From Desulfobacula sp. (GTDB lineage Bacteria > Desulfobacterota > Desulfobacteria > Desulfobacterales > Desulfobacteraceae), in NCBI GenBank assembly GCA_027858355.1, contig JAQICW010000011.1:1-11256 (forward strand): DNA of 11,256 nt, in the 5' to 3' direction. Under the pieces are notes generated by a model. It saw only the letters and a program-made list of their open reading frames with translations, made no database searches and had not been told where the DNA came from. The translations under genes were made by a program, and so were the position numbers. Positions 1 through 6,864 of the stretch are shown in pieces; within the stretch, counting starts at the first letter, position 1, and each line of letters opens with the position of its first letter.

Positions 1-341
1 TACCATTGGACAAATTTATATCCTGTTGAACTGGCTAAATAGAGCTTATACCATGTGGCATCAGCGTCCTGGTTCCAGGTGAATGTGGTGCCCAGGCCGT
101 TGATATTGCCTGACGGAGACGTCAAGTAAATCTTGGCCGGCAGGGTGTCATCTCCCTGGACTGTAAAGCTGCCAGTGGAACTCCAGGCGCCATTGCCGTT
201 TTCATTCCATGTTCTTACCCACCATTCATAATTTCCGCTGGCAAGAGTGACGCCAGGGGTAACCGAGCAGGTTCCTCCTGAACAGGTGGCTTCCGGGTAG
301 TTAGTGAAATTGTTTTCAATTTCATACCATTGGACAAATTT
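1..341 (-). repeat. Tandem in-frame domain repeat, period 324 bp (108 codons)
   Basis: A 17-bp identical segment (taccattggacaaattt) occurs at 1-17 and again at 325-341, exactly 324 bp apart. It encodes the KFVQWY core of two successive Fn3-like domains in the minus-strand gene. The protein segments TWNSDSCATWYKVYL and TWNQDADATWYKLYL precede it in each copy. Only one full copy and the first part of the next lie inside the window. More copies beyond the left edge are likely but not visible. Confidence 0.75.
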
Positions 342-1127
342 GTAGTCTGTGGCGGTGTTGACAAGGTAAACCTTGTACCAGGTTGCGCAGGAATCGGAAT
401 TCCAGGTAAGGGTTGGGGAGGTGTCTGTGGTAGTTCCAGTGGGCGCAGTTAATGATACAGCACCGGGAACGGTTTCGCATGTTGCGCTGGAGTTGGATGA
501 GCCGTCTTGGGTAACATAAAGATAATCAATGGCTATATCCTGGGCTCCATCAATGAAAAAACCTATATGATCACCTGCCAGGGTTACTGCGGCCATGGAA
601 TGAACCACGTTGTCGTTGATATAAAACTCAATAGTATTGTCTGTTTTTTTTATTGAAAGTTTGTTGATCCCGCCAATACCCTGATTTAGGTATGGTGACT
701 CGGTCCATTCAACGATGTTGGTTCCTGTACCGTCAACAACCATATAAATTGAAAACCATCCAAATCCATCAATGCCGAAATCCAGGTAATTGTTGGTATT
801 GTTATCTGTCCAGGTCAGTCCGAAATATGGCAGCGTTTCATCACCGCCATTTTTCGTTATTTGAGTTTCAACCTCAAAATCCCGGGTTTGATCAATCAGG
901 ATTTCCTGGATTGTCATCATGGAACCGCTGTCAACATAATTGGCAAAATAATAAAATCCGTTGCTGATACTCAAAAGTCCGTTGGGATTGTTTTCTTCAA
1001 TCAACCATTCGTTGGCATTTGAATTAAAATCATCAAAAAAGACATTGTCTGCATGGGACAGGCCGGATATTCCAAGGACAAGACAAAAAAATATCAGAGC
1101 AAACCCCCTATTTTTAATCACATACAT
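1..1127 (-). CDS. Secreted protein with jellyroll-like N-domain and tandem Fn3-like repeats (3' part cut by window edge)
   Basis: The minus-strand frame is open from an ATG at 1127-1125 to the window edge (375 codons seen, no stop), so the C-terminus is missing. The start is supported by AAGGAGG at 1133-1139, 5 nt upstream; a second ATG at 1123 is out of frame. Residues 1-26 form a Sec signal peptide (basic VIKNRG, hydrophobic core, probable cleavage after SHA). Residues ~27-205 begin FFDDFNSNANEW and contain FGLTW, YLDFGIDGFGW and FYINDNVV. This pattern resembles concanavalin-like/LamG jellyroll domains that bind carbohydrate; the assignment is by pattern only. From ~218 come repeats of about 108 residues with TWYKVYL, YKFVQWYE, YEWWVRTWNENGNGAWS; the second copy begins at ~326 and runs off the edge. 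The first copy has a CSGGTC cysteine pair. It is probably an extracellular or surface-bound adhesin or carbohydrate-binding protein. No catalytic motif is visible in the part present. Confidence 0.85.
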   Translation of the reverse strand, partial: MYVIKNRGFALIFFCLVLGISGLSHADNVFFDDFNSNANEWLIEENNPNGLLSISNGFYYFANYVDSGSMMTIQEILIDQTRDFEVETQITKNGGDETLPYFGLTWTDNNTNNYLDFGIDGFGWFSIYMVVDGTGTNIVEWTESPYLNQGIGGINKLSIKKTDNTIEFYINDNVVHSMAAVTLAGDHIGFFIDGAQDIAIDYLYVTQDGSSNSSATCETVPGAVSLTAPTGTTTDTSPTLTWNSDSCATWYKVYLVNTATDYKFVQWYEIENNFTNYPEATCSGGTCSVTPGVTLASGNYEWWVRTWNENGNGAWSSTGSFTVQGDDTLPAKIYLTSPSGNINGLGTTFTWNQDADATWYKLYLASSTGYKFVQW

Positions 1128-1132
1128 TTTCC

Positions 1133-1139
1133 CCTCCTT
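1133..1139 (-). promoter_or_regulatory. Strong ribosome binding site of the minus-strand gene
   Basis: On the minus strand the sequence reads AAGGAGG, 5 nt before the ATG at 1127. It fixes the start of the exported repeat protein and excludes the out-of-frame ATG at 1123. Confidence 0.7.
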
Positions 1140-1185
1140 ATTTTTGTATTTACGATAAATGAAGAAATGACTATTATTAATCACT

Positions 1186-1209
1186 ATTATATAAATTTTC
1201 GCCTGTCAA
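1186..1209 (-). promoter_or_regulatory. Possible promoter region of the minus-strand gene
   Basis: Minus-strand TTGACA (1204-1209) and a perfect TATAAT (1186-1191) lie upstream of the exported repeat protein, but they are only 12 bp apart, too short for one sigma70 promoter. Either box may pair with a weaker partner; for TTGACA, a TAGTGA sits at 17-bp spacing. The surroundings are AT-rich. A promoter somewhere here is likely, but its exact boxes are uncertain. Confidence 0.3.
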
Positions 1210-1248
1210 GAACCTTTTTCGTAATCAGCCATTCCTGTATATCAAGGA

Positions 1249-1277
1249 TTGACAAAATTTTTTAAAAAAATTACAAA
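1249..1277 (+). promoter_or_regulatory. Sigma70-like promoter for the lipoprotein phosphatase gene
   Basis: A perfect -35 TTGACA (1249-1254) is followed after 17 bp by TACAAA (1272-1277, four of six consensus bases). The predicted transcript start near 1284 leaves a ~50-nt leader before the ATG at 1335. It lies in the divergent region shared with the minus-strand gene, so the two could be co-regulated. This is prediction from box spacing only. Confidence 0.5.
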
Positions 1278-1334
1278 ATGAACTTATCTAAGAAAATATA
1301 GCCTCTTAAAAACAGGCAGGCAAAAAAATTAAAG

Positions 1335-2312
1335 ATGCATATAACAAGATATAGAAAAATCCCATTGTTGATCCTGATACTGTTCATTGGCCTTGCCGGG
1401 TGCAGGTTGGATGATGAAAACTCAAATGAGAACACTCCTTTCCGGATTGTTGTGGTTTCTGATGTCCATGTGAGAATTCCAGGGAACCCGGATGATTATT
1501 TCTATTACAATCAGGACAATTTAGACAATATCCAACAGGCCGTAGACCTGATCAATGAGTATTACTCAGATGCTGATTTTGTCGCTGTAACCGGGGATCT
1601 TGTGGGCTGCCTGTTCAGTGAGGACCAGGATGATTACCTTATTGGCGATGACAATCCTGCTGAAAGATTCAAACAGATGTTTGACGAGTTGATTCCGCCT
1701 TATAAAGTTGCCTTTGGGAACCATGATTACAATATAGGATTTGATCCTGATATTGATGAACATATAACTACCTTAAATATAGAAGCTGTTGAATCTGTTT
1801 GGAAAAAGGTCCTTGAAACAGAGCCCTACTACTCCTTTGTCCACAAGGGGATTCAGATGATTTTTTTAAACAGCAACCTGGGGTCGGCAAGGCTTGAACC
1901 CTGCGCTGGGTTACAGTCGGAAGCCGGGTGTAAAGGATCATTTGACCTGGCGCAAATGGTCTGGCTGGAAGAATGCCTCCAACGCCCTGAACCCGCTATT
2001 ATATTCTGTCATCATCCTCCCCGGGAAGATGACCCTGGCAATGTAAGTTCATTGTTGTTTGATGCTTATGGCATTGATCCCGGGGACATGTTTTATGAAA
2101 TCGCAGAGCATTATAAACATAAGATCCTTGCCATGTTTGTGGGCCATTGGCACATATGGCAGGATTATACCCTGTTTGATACCATTGAGGTTCATCAAAC
2201 AGGCCCTTTGGGAGATTCTTTGGGCTCGGAAAAAAATATTTCGATTGTTGAGATCGATCCTGCCCTTAACAGTGTAAAAGTAACCCGTCATTATAATTCC
2301 GATGAAGGATAG
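1335..2312 (+). CDS. Lipoprotein calcineurin-like metallophosphoesterase
   Basis: This 325-aa protein has a lipoprotein signal peptide: basic N-region (RYRK), hydrophobic core, and lipobox LAGC with the lipidated Cys at 23. It should be membrane-anchored in the periplasm or outer membrane. The metallophosphoesterase motifs appear in order: SDVH (D43, H45), TGDLVG, GNHDYN, the CHHPP histidine pair and GHWH. These residues bind a di-metal centre that hydrolyses phosphomono- or phosphodiesters in this superfamily. The full motif set implies an active enzyme, but the substrate cannot be read from sequence. The start is the ATG following the predicted promoter; its RBS is weak. The protease gene follows on the same strand after a short gap without a visible terminator, so the two may be co-transcribed. 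Alternatives within the family include purple-acid-phosphatase-like enzymes, cyclic-nucleotide phosphodiesterases and nucleotidases. Confidence 0.88.
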   Translation: MHITRYRKIPLLILILFIGLAGCRLDDENSNENTPFRIVVVSDVHVRIPGNPDDYFYYNQDNLDNIQQAVDLINEYYSDADFVAVTGDLVGCLFSEDQDDYLIGDDNPAERFKQMFDELIPPYKVAFGNHDYNIGFDPDIDEHITTLNIEAVESVWKKVLETEPYYSFVHKGIQMIFLNSNLGSARLEPCAGLQSEAGCKGSFDLAQMVWLEECLQRPEPAIIFCHHPPREDDPGNVSSLLFDAYGIDPGDMFYEIAEHYKHKILAMFVGHWHIWQDYTLFDTIEVHQTGPLGDSLGSEKNISIVEIDPALNSVKVTRHYNSDEG

Positions 2313-2360
2313 TTTTTAAAAGTTAATGACACATTTTTTCTATTGAAAGAATTATTATAC

Positions 2361-5300
2361 ATGAGTTTAGCAGTGAAATTGATGAAAAAAATATGGTTAA
2401 TAGTGATCTTCACTGGATTGATTTGTGAACATGGATTCTGCAATGTTACATTTAATTCCGAGCCCCTTGCAACTGATATTTATTTTGCTGATCTTTTTAC
2501 GGACTCAGAAGGCCTGGCAGAATGGTATCAATTGTGGACCGGCAATGCCCTGGAAACTGGAAATTTTGTTGATACAAGTTTATTTAATGATTATGGAAAT
2601 GGGTGGGTCCAGGGAAGGGATCTTTCCCAGCTTCGGGTTGATTTTGCCCAGGCCGATGATACAGTTCTGTGGGTGGGTCGATGGAGCGATCCAAATTTGA
2701 AAATGACCTGGAGCACTGGGAACGTCAATTTTGGCAATATCTCAAAAGAGGATGTTACAACCCGGGTGACCCAGGACCTGCCATTTGACCAGATGTTCAA
2801 TGATATGAATATTTCCCCGGGAACATGGTACCGGTTATGGATAGGAAATGCAGCCGGTACCTCAGGTGATTTTGTAGATACCACTGCGTACTATGCCGAT
2901 GGAAACGGTTGGGTCCGGGCTGAAGATCTTGGGAAAATCATGTTTCCAGCACCTGAATATGGCAATTCCATTGAATTATGGGTTCAAATTTATACACCTA
3001 ACTCGGGCAAACTGGGTTGGGAACACTGGCCGGTTTCCCATACAATAGAGGGGAACTATAATCTGAGCGGCATGGTTATAGCCGCTTCCAACACAGCCAT
3101 TGACAATGATGTCAATGATCCTGAGGCTCCTTATCTTTCCAATGATACGGCCGATGATGCCCAGTTGCTTATGACACCGATTACCCTGGGCGGCTATGTG
3201 AACCAGCCCTATTCTGGTAATTTGGGTCGTTCCTTTGAAAACGGTGACATCAACGATGTGTACAGAGTCGATTTATTAGCGGGAGATGCTATTATACTCA
3301 GTATTGCTGATATTTTCAGGACCAATCTGGATATTTATCTCTACGACGCTGCAACCCTTGAATTAATAGATTCAAGTGTTGCTGTTTCCGATATTGAGTC
3401 TATCCTGGTGAACAAATCCGGTGCCTATTTGATACAGGTTCATGCCAGGCGCAAGGCATCTAATTATACACTGACCATAGGCCAGATGAATAATGTGGTG
3501 CAAATGTCAGGATTGAGGTTGAGCAGCCCGTTTGCACCCGGAGAAATCATTGCCAGATTTAAAGAAAACCAGGGTAATACTTTTTCAAACCAGTCAGATA
3601 TTTTCAGTACCCTGGGCCTGGAATTCCGGGCAGGGGGGGGAGGTCGACATCGATTGTTCGGGATGGACAAGACAAAATTTAAAACCAAGGCTTCCGGAGT
3701 TATGACATTGGGATCAGAAAGCCGGAAGATTCTTGCCAACGCTTTGATCGAACCAGATGTGGAGGCCAGGCTGTCCACCCTGTATAAAATAGCGGATCTG
3801 CGGGACCGTTCTGATGTTGAAAGTGCAGATCCCAATTATATTCGATATGCCTATCTAGTGCCGGATGATGAATATTATTCATTTCAATGGCATTATTCAT
3901 TGATTAACCTTCCAGATGCATGGGATGTCACAATTGGCAGCGATGATGTCCTGGTAGCGGTTATTGATACGGGCATTCTGAAGAATCATTCGGACATAAT
4001 TGGTAAGACAAAAGACGGGTATGATTTTATCTCCAGCACCTCCCTGAGCCTTGATGGTGACGGTATTGATCCTGATGCAGAGGATCCTGGCGATCAAAGC
4101 CTGGGAGGCAGCTCTTTCCATGGGACCCATGTCGCAGGCACCATTGCAGCAAAAACAAATAATAAAACAGGAGTTGCGGGCGTCAGCTGGAATTCCTTGA
4201 TCATGCCTGTTCGAGTACTTGGCGAGGGTGGGATGGGATTCAGCTATGACATCATGCAGGGCGTGCGTTATGCCGCCGGTCTTGATAACGATTCCGGAGT
4301 TATCCCGGATCAGCCGGCAGATATTATTAATTTAAGTCTGGGCGGTGGAGGCTACTCACAGAGTGAGCAGGATGTTTTTACCCAGGCCAGAAATGCAGGG
4401 GTTATTATTATTGCTGCAGCAGGCAATTCAGCAGAAAGTGCACCGTCCTACCCGGCAGCTTATGAAGGAGTGGTTTCCGTAAGTGCGGTCAATATGAACG
4501 CAGGGATAGCTCCATATTCAAATTTTGGGCCTAGCATTGACGTGGCAGCACCTGGCGGGGATTTTTCCACGGATCTCAATGGCGATGGATATGCCGATGG
4601 TGTCCTGAGTACTGCAGGAGACGATTCAACCGGTGACATTCAGACGACATATACTTTTTACCAGGGGACATCAATGGCAGCTCCCCATGTGGCCGGGGTT
4701 GCTGCCCTGATGAAAGCTGAACGGCCCGGACTGACACCCGAGGAATTTGACGGATTTCTTGAAAGCGGTACCATTGTTTCGGACCTTGGTTCAACAGGTC
4801 GTGACGACCTGTATGGATACGGTCTTATTGATGCAGGCAAGGCGGTTCAGGCTGCAATGACAGGGACGATACCCACGTTTTTAAGTGTTATGCCCAATAG
4901 CTTGAATATGGGCTCTGCAGGTGAAACAGCTCTTTTGACCCTGTCAAAGATCGGGGAAGGTTCTTTGTCGATTATTAATATTATTGAAACGGCAGACTGG
5001 CTTTCCATCAGCCAGAACCAGGTGGATGAAAACGGCCTGGGTACCTATATGATCACTATTAATCGCGAAGGCCTAGGCAATGATATCTATTCTACAAGCC
5101 TTGCAATTGTTTCAACACAAAATACTGTGGAAGTTGTTGTAGAAATGCGGGTATCAAGTTCCATCATGTTGCCCAATGCAGGCCAGCAGTATATCCTGCT
5201 GGTGAACTATGAAACAAATGAGGTCATTGATATAATCTCTACTTCGGGTGAAAATGGGGTCTACTATTATCAATTCACAGATATTCCAGCGGGCCGTTAT

Positions 5301-5537
5301 AATATTTTCGCAGGTACTGATTCTGATAATGATGGTTATATTGGGGATGCCGGCGAAGCAATAGGTGCATATATTTCCACGGATCAACCCACCATAATTA
5401 ATTTGGATGGTGATCGTAGTGATTTAAACTTTGTGACGGAATTTAGTGCAGATATCCTTGAATCGGAAAGTATGAAGCTGAATATACCACTAAATACGAG
5501 AAAGGATTTTAAAGAAATCGGTTTAGTAACACCATGA
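2361..5537 (+). CDS. Large secreted subtilisin-family (S8) serine protease, multidomain
   Basis: From the ATG at 2361 this is 1058 aa; a TTG at 2343 and an ATG at 2382 are alternative starts. The 2382 ATG begins a compact signal peptide (MKKIWLIVIFTGLICEHG), and no start has a strong RBS. Domains in 2361 numbering: signal peptide; two ~100-residue tryptophan-rich repeats (~53-136 and ~154-230, each with WY-LW, FVDT and GNGWV); PPC-like beta domain (~261-375); propeptide-like segment starting PGEIIARFKEN (~391-497); S8 domain (~513-830). The catalytic set is complete: Asp536 in AVIDTGI, His587 in FHGTHVAGTIAA, oxyanion Asn689 in AAAGNSA and Ser771 in GTSMAAPHVAG. A BACON-like beta domain follows (~838-932). 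The C-terminal beta domain carries a calcium-type loop DSDNDGYIGDAGE (987-999). No sortase or PEP-CTERM anchor is seen. It is probably an extracellular or surface protease activated by propeptide removal. Codons within it contain a G8 tract at 3633-3640. Confidence 0.92.
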   Translation: MSLAVKLMKKIWLIVIFTGLICEHGFCNVTFNSEPLATDIYFADLFTDSEGLAEWYQLWTGNALETGNFVDTSLFNDYGNGWVQGRDLSQLRVDFAQADDTVLWVGRWSDPNLKMTWSTGNVNFGNISKEDVTTRVTQDLPFDQMFNDMNISPGTWYRLWIGNAAGTSGDFVDTTAYYADGNGWVRAEDLGKIMFPAPEYGNSIELWVQIYTPNSGKLGWEHWPVSHTIEGNYNLSGMVIAASNTAIDNDVNDPEAPYLSNDTADDAQLLMTPITLGGYVNQPYSGNLGRSFENGDINDVYRVDLLAGDAIILSIADIFRTNLDIYLYDAATLELIDSSVAVSDIESILVNKSGAYLIQVHARRKASNYTLTIGQMNNVVQMSGLRLSSPFAPGEIIARFKENQGNTFSNQSDIFSTLGLEFRAGGGGRHRLFGMDKTKFKTKASGVMTLGSESRKILANALIEPDVEARLSTLYKIADLRDRSDVESADPNYIRYAYLVPDDEYYSFQWHYSLINLPDAWDVTIGSDDVLVAVIDTGILKNHSDIIGKTKDGYDFISSTSLSLDGDGIDPDAEDPGDQSLGGSSFHGTHVAGTIAAKTNNKTGVAGVSWNSLIMPVRVLGEGGMGFSYDIMQGVRYAAGLDNDSGVIPDQPADIINLSLGGGGYSQSEQDVFTQARNAGVIIIAAAGNSAESAPSYPAAYEGVVSVSAVNMNAGIAPYSNFGPSIDVAAPGGDFSTDLNGDGYADGVLSTAGDDSTGDIQTTYTFYQGTSMAAPHVAGVAALMKAERPGLTPEEFDGFLESGTIVSDLGSTGRDDLYGYGLIDAGKAVQAAMTGTIPTFLSVMPNSLNMGSAGETALLTLSKIGEGSLSIINIIETADWLSISQNQVDENGLGTYMITINREGLGNDIYSTSLAIVSTQNTVEVVVEMRVSSSIMLPNAGQQYILLVNYETNEVIDIISTSGENGVYYYQFTDIPAGRYNIFAGTDSDNDGYIGDAGEAIGAYISTDQPTIINLDGDRSDLNFVTEFSADILESESMKLNIPLNTRKDFKEIGLVTP
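3633..3640 (+). repeat. G8 homopolymer tract inside the protease gene
   Basis: Eight consecutive G encode part of RAGGGGR in the propeptide-like region. Gain or loss of one base would frameshift before the catalytic domain. The reading frame is intact in this sequence. Confidence 0.8.
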
Positions 5538-5606
5538 ATAAAACTGGGTTTGAGAAAATGCAAATCAATTCACTGCTTCTTGAAATATTTAAAGATCATA
5601 TTTTTT

Positions 5607-5635
5607 TTGACATGGCATATAAATTTGTGTATTAT
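5607..5635 (+). promoter_or_regulatory. Sigma70-like promoter of the nucleotide-sugar operon
   Basis: TTGACA (5607-5612), a 17-bp spacer and TATTAT (5630-5635, five of six consensus bases) form a near-consensus promoter in the 219-bp gap after the protease gene. The predicted start near 5642 gives a ~115-nt leader before the first sugar gene. That is long for a simple leader and could hold an antitermination or other control element. The gap otherwise shows no gene. Confidence 0.6.
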
Positions 5636-5744
5636 CAATAGATTTTGAAAAAGATAAAAAATCTTATAAAAACAATAAGTTATGCGCTTTTAGAGTGTAA
5701 TTGACAGGGCGGAGCTGTAAAAAGTCTTCATTATTTTTAAACAA

Positions 5745-5750
5745 AGAGGA
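5745..5750 (+). promoter_or_regulatory. Ribosome binding site supporting a GTG start
   Basis: AGAGGA and neighbouring purines end 6 nt before the GTG at 5757. This supports that non-ATG codon as the start of the first operon gene; no in-frame ATG lies nearby, and the Rossmann motif begins within 14 residues. Confidence 0.6.
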
Positions 5751-5756
5751 AAAGTT

Positions 5757-6860
5757 GTGAATGATCCATTAGAAAATAAACGTGTTCTTATAACAGGTGC
5801 CTGCGGTACAGTGGGATCAGAGTTGTTTCGTATTCTTTTGAATGATGGCCAGTATAATCCTTCCGAAGTGATAGGGATAGATAACTCTGAAAGTGCTTTG
5901 TTTTTTATGGACCAGCTGTACCTGAATGATCAGCGGGCTCGATTTGTTCTTGCAGATGTCAGGGATATTGAAAAAATCAAGCGCATTATGAACAGTATCG
6001 ATATCGTGTTCCATGCAGCTGCATTAAAACATGTTGTGATGTGTGAAAGATCTCCTTTTGAAGCGGTTCAAACCAATATCCATGGTGTGCAGAATATAAT
6101 TAAAGCCTCCATTGAAAATCATGTTTCCAAGGTGATTTTTACAAGCTCTGACAAGGCTGTTAATCCAACAAATGTAATGGGTACCAGCAAATTAATGGGG
6201 GAAAGGCTGATCACAGCTGCAAATTCCAATAATTTTTCAAACAATACCATATTTGCCTCCACACGTTTCGGGAATGTTCTTGGGTCCAGTGGATCTGTGA
6301 TACCCATCTTTCAAAAGCAGATAGAAAAAGGCGGTCCTGTGACATTGACCGATGCCGGCATGACAAGATTTATTATGAATATAGAAGCTGCAGCCCGCCT
6401 TGTAATTGATTCCGCTGCAATAGCCAGGGGGGGGGAGGTATTTGTGACAAAAATGCCTGTCGTCCGGATAAGTGATCTTGCAAAGGTTATGATTGAAGAA
6501 CTGGCCCCGATATATGGCCGTAAGCCACAGGATATCAAAATAATTGAAATCGGCGTAAAGCCCGGGGAAAAAATATATGAAGAGCTGATGAGCCTTGAGG
6601 AAACAAGAAGAGCTGTGGAGCTGGATCATTATTTTTCTGTTCTTCCGGCCTTCAGGGGCTTGTATCAGGATATTGGATATGATTATTTAAATCTTTTGTC
6701 AGACCAGGTGAATGATCCCTATGTTTCTGCCCACGAGACCCCCTTGGATCAAGGGGAATTAAAAGAGTTTTTGCTGAATAGCAGGCTGCTTGATCCGAAT
6801 AATGTTGCAAAAAATCATCCTGACCAACGGTATTGGCCGGGAGACAGAAAGGGAAATTAG
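5757..6860 (+). CDS. UDP-N-acetylhexosamine 4,6-dehydratase-like SDR (CapD/CapE/WbjB-type)
   Basis: This 367-aa cytosolic protein starts at GTG with a good RBS. It has an N-terminal NAD(P)-binding Rossmann motif GACGTVG (14-20), acidic DVRD (67-70) and HAAALKHV (86-93). The active-site segment is SSDKAVNPTNVMG (130-142) with Met141 and Lys145 in place of the usual Tyr-x-x-x-Lys, the SMK arrangement known from WbpM/PglF and CapE/WbjB/FnlA enzymes. GSSGSVIP and DAGMTRFIMNIE later in the protein are family hallmarks, as is the GEKIYEELMS segment. The family dehydrates UDP-GlcNAc or related sugars to 4-keto-6-deoxy intermediates, the first step towards many deoxy- and amino-sugars. It lacks the membrane domain of WbpM/PglF. 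Whether it retains or inverts C5 cannot be decided here. It is first in the operon, with the next gene 4 nt downstream, and contains a G9 tract. Confidence 0.85.
   Translation: MNDPLENKRVLITGACGTVGSELFRILLNDGQYNPSEVIGIDNSESALFFMDQLYLNDQRARFVLADVRDIEKIKRIMNSIDIVFHAAALKHVVMCERSPFEAVQTNIHGVQNIIKASIENHVSKVIFTSSDKAVNPTNVMGTSKLMGERLITAANSNNFSNNTIFASTRFGNVLGSSGSVIPIFQKQIEKGGPVTLTDAGMTRFIMNIEAAARLVIDSAAIARGGEVFVTKMPVVRISDLAKVMIEELAPIYGRKPQDIKIIEIGVKPGEKIYEELMSLEETRRAVELDHYFSVLPAFRGLYQDIGYDYLNLLSDQVNDPYVSAHETPLDQGELKEFLLNSRLLDPNNVAKNHPDQRYWPGDRKGN
6427..6435 (+). repeat. G9 homopolymer tract inside the dehydratase gene
   Basis: Nine consecutive G span codons AGG GGG GGG GAG (ARGGEV). The tract is in frame here. 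A one-base slip would truncate the first enzyme of the operon in its last 40 percent. Confidence 0.85.
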
Positions 6861-6864
6861 TAAA

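Noticed and set aside
692..1265. Plus-strand open frames of 65-91 codons
   Set aside because: They lie mostly antisense to a long minus-strand frame that has a signal peptide, a strong RBS and a coherent domain pattern; their own translations look non-coding.
5400..5537. Cell-wall or outer-membrane sorting signal at the protease C-terminus
   Set aside because: No LPXTG, PEP-CTERM or terminal hydrophobic segment with basic tail is present; the C-terminus is polar.
5583..5608. A/T hairpin (AAATAT...ATATTT) followed by eight T after the protease gene, as an intrinsic terminator
   Set aside because: The stem has only A-T pairs with a 9-nt loop, too weak for a convincing terminator, and the T run merges into the predicted -35 box.
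5640..5666. Inverted repeat AGATTTT...AAAATCT in the operon leader as a regulatory hairpin
   Set aside because: The stem is short and AT-rich with no T tract after it; such repeats are expected by chance in AT-rich DNA.
5701..5706. TTGACA as a second operon promoter
   Set aside because: At 17-bp spacing the sequence is GTCTTC, and nothing like a -10 box lies at 16-18 bp; the 5607-5635 pair is far better.
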